Translations under genes and position numbers: made by a program
Notes under the pieces: model-generated
The model's database searches: none
What the model saw: only the letters and a program-made list of their open reading frames with translations
Told to the model about the DNA's origin: nothing
Assembly (NCBI GenBank): GCA_030918015.1
Contig: JAUPTP010000093.1
Span: 1-7,660 of the forward strand
Direction of reading: 5' to 3'
Length of the DNA: 7,660 bases
From: Pseudomonadota bacterium
GTDB taxonomy: Bacteria; Pseudomonadota; Gammaproteobacteria; Burkholderiales; Burkholderiaceae_C
Part shown: positions 1 through 4,964 of the stretch, in pieces
Layout: each line of letters starts with the position of its first letter
How positions within the stretch are numbered: the first letter of the stretch is position 1

Positions 1-2
1 GA

Positions 3-92
3 CGCCTGTGGAAGAACTGCGAGCGCTGGCTCAACACCAGCCTGCAGTTCGTCCATCTCGCCTTTCTGGCCTTGCTTCTCAGGAGATCGTGA
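3..92 (+). CDS. C-terminal end of a probable IS5-family transposase (partial, enters from left edge)
   Basis: The frame is open from the left edge and ends at TGA 90-92, giving 29 residues. It reads RLWKNCERWLNTSLQ followed by FVHLAFLALLLRRS. An aromatic/charged stretch with an E-R pair, then an aliphatic helix and a terminal LLRR-type tail, is how many IS5-family DDE transposases end (the family pattern is RRLxKDxE, a variable segment, then LAxxxLLLRR). No catalytic residues are in view, so the family call rests on this tail alone. Whether the element is intact or a remnant depends on sequence to the left. Its right terminal inverted repeat should lie shortly after the stop, perhaps in the GAACACGCTCT region (91-101), but the left end is not available for comparison. 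It could instead be the end of an unrelated protein with an amphipathic C-terminal helix. Confidence 0.55.
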   Translation, partial: RLWKNCERWLNTSLQFVHLAFLALLLRRS

Positions 93-117
93 ACACGCTC
101 TGAGCGCAGCCCGCCCG

Positions 118-177
118 ATGAATCCCTGTCGCCCGGCGGCATTTACCCGGGCGACACGGTCGGCAATCAAGCCTTGA
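118..177 (+). other. 19-codon open frame that copies the lipoprotein start context
   Basis: ATG at 118 opens a 19-codon frame ending at TGA 175-177. Its first codons (MNPCR) resemble the start of the lipoprotein downstream (MNPLR), because the 11 bases CGATGAATCCC occur exactly at 116-126 and again at 227-237, where they hold the lipoprotein's start codon. The frame runs across the inverted repeat at 127-156. It has no clear ribosome binding site. It could be a leader peptide, the remnant of a duplicated 5' end, or chance; nothing proves that it is translated. Confidence 0.2.
127..156 (+). terminator. Perfect 10-bp inverted repeat between transposase end and lipoprotein
   Basis: TGTCGCCCGG (127-136) pairs exactly with CCGGGCGACA (147-156) around a 10-base loop, CGGCATTTAC. 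The arms are 80% G+C and would form a stable RNA hairpin. No run of T follows, so it is not a canonical intrinsic terminator. It may still stop transcription leaving the insertion element, act as a structure in the lipoprotein's leader, or serve as a DNA-binding site. The position, 35 bp after the transposase stop and 72 bp before the lipoprotein start, fits any of these. Confidence 0.4.
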
Positions 178-228
178 AGCGCGGCAGGTCGAATCGGCCC
201 TCCCCGGACGACCGACCCGACCCTGCCG

Positions 229-1512
229 ATGAATCCCCTGCGCTGGCTCCCTGCCCTGCTGCTGACCGCCACCGCCGCCCTGATCGGCGGCTGCGGCGGC
301 TCCTCCTCCGACGACAACGCCACCGTGCGGGTGATCAACGCCAGCACGAACTACGGCGCGCTCGACCTCTATGTCGACGACGAGCTGCGCAGCTCGTCCA
401 TCGCCTACGGCCAGACCAGCGGCTACCTCGGCTTCGAGGAAGGCAGCCACACGACGACGCTCACCCGCACCGGCTCGGGCACCGCGCTGAGCAGCGTCTC
501 GCGCTCGCTCAGCAGCGACTACGGCACCACCGTCATCGCCTACCAGGCCGACGGCAGCCTGAAGACCGCACAGCTCACCGACAGCGAGAGCGCGCCGTCG
601 TCAGGCCGCGCCAAGCTGCTGGTGTTCAATGCCTCGCCGGATGCGGGCAGCCTGGACGTCTACCTCAGCGCCAGCTCGGACAGCCTGGACAACGCCACGC
701 TGGTGGCCTCCTCGGTCAGCAGCGGCAGCAGCAGCGGCAGCTACACCACCGTCGGCAGCGGCACCTACCGGCTGCGCATCGCCGCGGCCGGCAGCACCAC
801 CGACCTGCGCCTGGACGCCGCGAGCGTGACCCTGGGCAGCCAGGGCGTCTACACGCTGGTGGTCACGCCCACCAGCGGCGGCGTGCTGGTCAACAGCCTG
901 CTGGTGAGCCAGGGCGCCGAGATCACGCCGATCAACACCGACCTGGCGCGGGTGCGCCTGGTCTCGGCGGTGGCGAGCAACGGGGCCGTGGGCGCCAGCT
1001 TCAACGGCAGCACGCTGGCCACCTCGGTCACGTCGCCGGCGATCGGCAGCTATGCGCTGGTGAAGGCCGGCAGCGCCGCGCCGACGATCACCGTCAACGG
1101 CACGAGCCTGTCGACCGCGTCGGTCACGCTGGCCGCCGGCAGCGACTCGACGATGCTGGTCTGGGGCCCGGCCGCCAGCGCCAGCCTGAGCGTGATCGGC
1201 GACGACAACCGCCTGCCCACCAGCAGCACCAGCGCCAAGATCCGGCTGATCCACGGCGCCTCGGTCAACACCAACCCGCTGACGCTGACGACCAACTACA
1301 CCGCCATCGCCGAGAACATCGCGCTGGGCGCGGCCTCCGGCTACAGCAGCGTGACGGCCGGCTCGAGCAACACGATCGAGGTCAGCGACACCACGCTGGC
1401 GACGGCGCTCTACAGCGTCAGCGACGTCACGCTCTCGGCCAAGGGCGTCTACTCGGTCTTCATGCTGGGCAGCGGCAGCACCGTGACCGGCACGCTGCGC
1501 AAGGAGCGCTGA
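229..1512 (+). CDS. DUF4397-domain outer-membrane lipoprotein
   Basis: This 427-residue protein is predicted to be exported and lipid-anchored. It starts with a short basic n-region (MNPLRW), a hydrophobic core, and a lipobox IGGC with the acylated cysteine at residue 22; glycine at +2 favours the outer membrane. A Ser/Gly/Asp linker (23-30) follows. The rest resembles DUF4397, an all-beta family of surface and secreted proteins, in repeated form. Repeat openings are visible at residues 33 (VRVINAS), 130 (LLVFNAS), 242 (VRLVSAV) and 338 (IRLIHGA); the first two are followed by the family's LDLYVD and LDVYLS strands. It is rich in Ser, Thr, Gly and Ala and has no cysteine after the lipobox. 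The biochemical role of DUF4397 is unknown; a surface or structural role is only inferred. The ATG at 229 is chosen because it gives a compact signal peptide, although no good Shine-Dalgarno precedes it. It stands alone in its orientation, between an insertion-element end and convergent gshB. Confidence 0.85.
   Translation: MNPLRWLPALLLTATAALIGGCGGSSSDDNATVRVINASTNYGALDLYVDDELRSSSIAYGQTSGYLGFEEGSHTTTLTRTGSGTALSSVSRSLSSDYGTTVIAYQADGSLKTAQLTDSESAPSSGRAKLLVFNASPDAGSLDVYLSASSDSLDNATLVASSVSSGSSSGSYTTVGSGTYRLRIAAAGSTTDLRLDAASVTLGSQGVYTLVVTPTSGGVLVNSLLVSQGAEITPINTDLARVRLVSAVASNGAVGASFNGSTLATSVTSPAIGSYALVKAGSAAPTITVNGTSLSTASVTLAAGSDSTMLVWGPAASASLSVIGDDNRLPTSSTSAKIRLIHGASVNTNPLTLTTNYTAIAENIALGAASGYSSVTAGSSNTIEVSDTTLATALYSVSDVTLSAKGVYSVFMLGSGSTVTGTLRKER
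718..741 (+). repeat. Two exact 12-bp tandem units inside the lipoprotein gene
   Basis: AGCAGCGGCAGC occurs twice back to back (718-729 and 730-741), in frame, encoding SSGS twice. It lies in a Ser/Gly-rich loop of the second DUF4397-like unit (residues 164-171). In-frame AGC/GGC arrays can gain or lose units by slippage without breaking the frame, so loop length may vary between strains. Confidence 0.6.
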
Positions 1513-1526
1513 GCGCGGGGCCCGGA

Positions 1527-2489
1527 TCAGGCGTCGCGGTCGCGCAGCGCCGACTCCAGCGCGTCGACGAACATCGCCGCCACATCGAAGCCGGTCTGCT
1601 GGGTGATCTCCTGGAAGCAGGTCGGGCTGGTGACGTTGATCTCGGTGACGCACTCGCCGATCACGTCCAGGCCCACCAGCAGCAGGCCGCGCTCGGCCAG
1701 GATCGGGCCCAGGTGCTCGGCCAGTTCGCGGTCGCGGCGCGACAGCGGCTGCGCCACGCCCCGGCCGCCGGCGGCCAGGTTGCCGCGCACCTCGCCGCCC
1801 TGCGGAATGCGCGCCAGCGCGAAGGGCACCGGCATGCCGCCGATCAGCAAGATGCGCTTGTCGCCCTGCGCGATCTCCGGCAGGAAGCGCTGCACCATGA
1901 TGGTGGTGGCGCCGTCGTCGGTCAGCGTCTCGATGATCGAGCCCAGGTTCATGCCGTCCGGCCCGACCCGGAAGATGCCCATGCCGCCCATGCCGTCGAG
2001 CGGCTTGAGGATGATGTCCTGGTGCTCGGCGTGGAAGGCGCGGATCGCCTCGGGCTGACGGGTCACCAGCGTCGGGCCGATCAGCTCGGGAAACTCCAGG
2101 ATCGCGAGCTTCTCGGGATGGTCGCGCAGCGCGGACGGCCGGTTGAAGACGCGCGCACCCTCGCGCTCGGCCTGCTGCAGCAGGTGGGTGGCGTAGAGGT
2201 ACTCGGCGTCGAAGGGCGGGTCCTTGCGCATCAGCACCGCGCCGGTGTCGGCCAGGACACATTCGCCCTCGGCCAGCACCTCGAACCAGTCGGCCTGCTC
2301 GCGCCCGGTCAGCGCCAGCGTGCGCGCGCGCCGCGCCACGACGCGGTGGCCACGCACCCACGCCAGATCGCTCGGCTCGCAGACGATCAGGCGGTGGCCG
2401 CGCCGGGCGGCCTCGCGCATCATCGCGAAGGTCGAGTCCTTGTGGGTCTTGAACGTTTCGATCGGGTCGGCGACAAAGAGCAGGTCCAT
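1527..2489 (-). CDS. gshB: Glutathione synthetase
   Basis: Catalyses the second step of glutathione synthesis in the cytoplasm: gamma-glutamylcysteine + glycine + ATP gives glutathione + ADP + phosphate. The 320 residues match the usual bacterial length (E. coli 316). The N-terminal prokaryotic GSH-synthetase domain is seen in DPIETFKTHKDSTFAMM (8-24) and continues to about residue 120. The ATP-grasp domain follows, with the lysine-containing glycine loop KPLDGMGGMGIFR (162-174), the substrate/ATP segment RGNLAAGGRG (235-244) and the metal-binding signature EINVTSPT (283-290). All family hallmarks are present, so it should be active. The ATG start is supported by alignment of the first beta strand (MDLLFVADP). 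It is the last gene of a leftward series, 81 bp after benE, and that gap holds an inverted repeat that may influence read-through or leader structure. Its 3' end faces the lipoprotein gene across 14 bp. No gshA is in the window. Confidence 0.97.
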   Translation of the reverse strand: MDLLFVADPIETFKTHKDSTFAMMREAARRGHRLIVCEPSDLAWVRGHRVVARRARTLALTGREQADWFEVLAEGECVLADTGAVLMRKDPPFDAEYLYATHLLQQAEREGARVFNRPSALRDHPEKLAILEFPELIGPTLVTRQPEAIRAFHAEHQDIILKPLDGMGGMGIFRVGPDGMNLGSIIETLTDDGATTIMVQRFLPEIAQGDKRILLIGGMPVPFALARIPQGGEVRGNLAAGGRGVAQPLSRRDRELAEHLGPILAERGLLLVGLDVIGECVTEINVTSPTCFQEITQQTGFDVAAMFVDALESALRDRDA

Positions 2490-2526
2490 GGTCGTTCAGG
2501 CCGCGGGCGCGGCACTCGGGTGGGGT

Positions 2527-2565
2527 TCGCGGCAGTGTTGCACAGGCCGGGCGGCCCTGCCGCGA
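2527..2565 (-). promoter_or_regulatory. Nested inverted repeat in the benE-gshB gap
   Basis: TCGCGGCAG (2527-2535) is exactly complementary to CTGCCGCGA (2557-2565), a 9-bp stem. Inside it, GGCC (2545-2548) and GGCC (2553-2556) can form a second small stem. On the minus strand it begins 5 bp after the benE stop and ends 37 bp before the gshB start. No U-run follows the outer stem, so it is not a standard intrinsic terminator. An mRNA stabiliser, partial terminator or leader structure between benE and gshB are all possible. Confidence 0.35.
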
Positions 2566-2570
2566 CGCGC

Positions 2571-3749
2571 TCAGCCCGCGCGCAGCCGCATCACCGCCAC
2601 GCACAGCGTGCCGGCCACCACGCCCCAGAAGGCCGAGCCGATGCCCGCCATCGACAGGCCGCTGAGCGTGACCAGGAAGGTCACCAGCGCCGGCTCGCGC
2701 CAGGTGAGGTCACTCATCGCCGCGGCCAGCCCCCCGCCGATCGTGCCCAGCAGCGCGAAGCCCGCCACCGCCAGCACCATCGCCTTCGGGAAGGCCCCCA
2801 GCAAGCCCGCCACCGCGCCGGCCGCCAGCCCCACCGCCAGATAGAACAGCCCCGCCATCACGGACGACGGCCAGCGCCGGGCCGGATCCTCGTGCGCCTC
2901 GCGGCTCATGCAGATCGAGGCGGTGATCGCCGCCAGGTTGAGCGCGTAGCCGCCGAAGGGCGCCAGCAGCAGCGTGGCCACGCCGGTGGTGGCAATCGTC
3001 GGCGAGACCGGCGTGTCGTAGCCGGCGGCCTTCTGCGCCGCCACGCCGGGCAGGTTCTGCGAGGCCATCGTCACCACGAACAGCGGCAGCGCGACGCTGA
3101 ACAGGCCGCGCCAGGTGAATTCCGGCGCCATCCAGACGGGGGCGCCCAGGCGCCAGTCGACCGTCTCCAGGTGCATGCGCCCGGTGCCGGCCGCCACCAC
3201 GAGGCCCGTCAGCAGCACGCCCGGCACCGCATAGCGCGGCCACAGCCGCCGCCCGAGCAGGTAGGCCAGGAACATCGTGCCCACCAGCAGCGGATCGCCA
3301 TGCATCGCCGCGAAGGCGTCCAGCGCGAAGCGCGCCAGCACGCCGCCGAGCAGCCCGGCGGCCAGCGGCTGCGGAATGCGGTCCATCACCCGCGCGAACA
3401 GGCCGGTGGCGCCCGACAGCGCGATCAGCAGCGCCGAGACCACGAAGCCGCCGATCGCCTCGGGCAGCGTGACGCCGGCGGCGGCGCTGACCAGCATTGC
3501 CGCGCCCGGCGTCGACCAGGCGGTCAGCACCGGGCGGCGGTACCAGACGCTCAGGCCCAGGCTGGTGAGCCCCGTGCCGATGCAGGTGGCCCAGATCCAG
3601 GACGTCACCTGCGCCGCGTCGGCGCCGAGCGCCTGCGCGGCCTGGAAGACGACGACGATGGAGCTGGTCACGCCGACCAGCATCGCCACGAAGCCGGCGA
3701 CCACCGCCGACAGAGAAAGGTCGCGGCCGAAGGCCGTCAGGCGGTTCAC
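2571..3749 (-). CDS. benE: BenE-family benzoate/H+ symporter-like membrane transporter
   Basis: An inner-membrane protein of 392 residues, the normal length for the family (E. coli YdcO is about the same). The family is named for Acinetobacter BenE, a benzoate importer driven by the proton gradient, and shares the fold of UraA-type transporters. Hydrophobic segments run along the whole chain with short polar loops. Recognisable family blocks are PVLTAWSTPGAAML (73-86), which lies in the broken-helix substrate region, MASQNLPG (228-235), APFGGYALNLAAITASICM (263-281) and GSAFWG (371-376). The start is GTG at 3749, 19 bp after the stop of the kinase gene upstream; no ATG lies close by in frame and the N-terminus fits the family. 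Many homologues have no tested substrate, and no benzoate-degradation gene is in the window, so the substrate is open. The close spacing suggests co-transcription with the kinase. Confidence 0.92.
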   Translation of the reverse strand: MNRLTAFGRDLSLSAVVAGFVAMLVGVTSSIVVVFQAAQALGADAAQVTSWIWATCIGTGLTSLGLSVWYRRPVLTAWSTPGAAMLVSAAAGVTLPEAIGGFVVSALLIALSGATGLFARVMDRIPQPLAAGLLGGVLARFALDAFAAMHGDPLLVGTMFLAYLLGRRLWPRYAVPGVLLTGLVVAAGTGRMHLETVDWRLGAPVWMAPEFTWRGLFSVALPLFVVTMASQNLPGVAAQKAAGYDTPVSPTIATTGVATLLLAPFGGYALNLAAITASICMSREAHEDPARRWPSSVMAGLFYLAVGLAAGAVAGLLGAFPKAMVLAVAGFALLGTIGGGLAAAMSDLTWREPALVTFLVTLSGLSMAGIGSAFWGVVAGTLCVAVMRLRAG

Positions 3750-3768
3750 TGCGTCGTCCAGGAGGGAA

Positions 3769-4890
3769 TCAGAAGGTGTAGCCGTCTTCGGCCTTGACGT
3801 CGCCGAGCTGCTCGAGCAGACGCGCCAGCGGCGTCAGCACCGAGTAGCGCATCGCCACATGGTGGGCGTAGCGCCAGACCCGCGGCAGGTCCTTGAGGTA
3901 GCCGTCCTTGCCGTCGCGGTGGGACAGGCGCGCGAAGATGCCCAGCACCTTCAGGTGGCGCTGCAGGCCCATCCACTCGAGGTCGCGCCAGAACAGGCCG
4001 AAGTCCTCCTGCACCGGCACGCCGGCCTTGCGGGCACGCTCCCAGTAGCGCGCGGCCCAGTCGATCTGGATCGCCTCGTCCCACTCGATGTAGGCGTCGC
4101 GCAGCAGCGAGACCACGTCATAGGTCACCGGGCCCCAGACCGCGTCCTGGAAGTCGAGAAGGCCGGGACGGGTCGCGTCGGCCTGGGCGTTCACCATCAG
4201 GTTGCGGCTGTGGAAGTCGCGGTGCACCAGCACGGCCGGCTGGGCCTCGCAGGTCTTCAGGATCAGCTCGAAGCACTTCTCCAGCTGCGCCTGCTGCGTG
4301 GCGTCCAGCGTCACGCCGCAGTGGCGCGCGACATACCACTCGGGGAAGAGATCGAGCTCGCGGCGCAGCAGCGCGCGGTCGTAGGCCGGCACCTGCGCCT
4401 GCGCGTCGATCTTCTGCAGCCCGATCAGCGCGTCGAGCGCACCGCGGTAGAGGGTGTCGGCCGCCTTCAGGCCCTCGCGGGTGGCGAAGTCCTGCGCCTG
4501 CAGCTCGGCCAGCAGCGTGCGCGCGCCCAGGTCGGTCAGCAGCAGGAAGCCCTGCGCCTCGTCCCAGGCCAGCACCTCGGGCGCGTTCAGCCCGGCCGCG
4601 CCCAGCAGGCCGGCGACCTGCACAAAGGGGCGGCAGTCCTCGTGGCTGGGCGGCGCGTCCATGATGACCAGGCTGCGGCCGGAGCCGGCGGCCGCATCGA
4701 CGCGGAAATAGCGGCGGAAGCTCGCGTCGGCGCTGGCCGGGCGCACGCTGGCGGCGTCCAGGCCATGCGCGTCGGCCTGCACGGCCAGCCACTGCGCGAA
4801 GGCCGCGCGGCGGGCGTCATCGCTCCAGGCAATCTCGGTGGAGGAAGCCGACGGAGCGGGCGAAGTGGGCTGGGAATCGGCAGGGGTCAC
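3769..4890 (-). CDS. amgK: AmgK-like phosphotransferase (probable MurNAc/GlcNAc anomeric kinase)
   Basis: A 373-residue cytoplasmic protein of the aminoglycoside-phosphotransferase (APH, protein-kinase-like) superfamily. The N-lobe carries SADASFRRYFRV (53-64) and SLVIMDAPP (73-81), typical of AmgK proteins. The catalytic loop is HRDFHSRN (223-230), with D225 as catalytic base and N230 as metal ligand; the DFG-equivalent is DFQD (246-249). In Pseudomonas, AmgK puts a phosphate on the anomeric carbon of MurNAc and GlcNAc recovered from peptidoglycan, and MurU then makes UDP-MurNAc, bypassing fosfomycin-sensitive steps. Its divergent position next to lptD also matches Pseudomonas. MurU is not directly downstream here; benE follows after 19 bp. 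Compared with Pseudomonas AmgK it has a longer Ser/Pro/Ala-rich N-terminus (1-20). The start is GTG at 4890: an in-frame TAG at 4927-4929 closes the frame upstream and no ATG, GTG or TTG lies between. The substrate is inferred from family and context. Confidence 0.84.
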   Translation of the reverse strand: MTPADSQPTSPAPSASSTEIAWSDDARRAAFAQWLAVQADAHGLDAASVRPASADASFRRYFRVDAAAGSGRSLVIMDAPPSHEDCRPFVQVAGLLGAAGLNAPEVLAWDEAQGFLLLTDLGARTLLAELQAQDFATREGLKAADTLYRGALDALIGLQKIDAQAQVPAYDRALLRRELDLFPEWYVARHCGVTLDATQQAQLEKCFELILKTCEAQPAVLVHRDFHSRNLMVNAQADATRPGLLDFQDAVWGPVTYDVVSLLRDAYIEWDEAIQIDWAARYWERARKAGVPVQEDFGLFWRDLEWMGLQRHLKVLGIFARLSHRDGKDGYLKDLPRVWRYAHHVAMRYSVLTPLARLLEQLGDVKAEDGYTF

Positions 4891-4964
4891 GGGCGGATCG
4901 GGGCTGCGTGAAATAATCGGTCGATTCTAGCGAGCCGCCCCGGCGGCCACCGACACCGCCTGCC
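4891..4964. promoter_or_regulatory. Divergent promoter region between the kinase gene and lptD
   Basis: These 74 bp must hold the start signals for both outward-facing genes. The only A+T-rich island lies at about 4908-4930. Within it AATAAT (4912-4917, plus strand) is a possible -10 for lptD, 47 bp before its start. TAGAAT (4924-4929 read on the minus strand) is a possible -10 for the kinase gene, 33 bp before its start. No convincing -35 hexamer is seen for either. A 12-bp palindrome AATCGGTCGATT (4915-4926) overlaps both candidates and could be an operator. A second inverted repeat, GCCGCC and GGCGGC around CC (4934-4947), would sit in the lptD leader. I do not see a sigma-E-type promoter. 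Confidence 0.4.

Noticed and set aside
718..741. The AGC/GGC repeat as a possible CRISPR or mobile-element trace
   Set aside because: It is only two in-frame 12-bp units coding a Ser/Gly loop; there are no spacers or flanking structure.
601..2604. A minus-strand open frame spanning gshB and part of the lipoprotein
   Set aside because: It is the out-of-frame shadow of gshB on the same strand, and the true gshB frame carries all ATP-grasp motifs.
174..3797. A very long plus-strand open frame of about 1,200 codons
   Set aside because: It lies out of frame over the lipoprotein and antisense to gshB and benE. Its product is Arg/Gln/His/Pro-rich low complexity, as expected of a shadow frame in GC-rich DNA. 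The genes it overlaps have clear family motifs.
3277..4911. A plus-strand open frame of 544 codons opposite the kinase
   Set aside because: It is antisense to the kinase and benE, with no motif and typical shadow composition.
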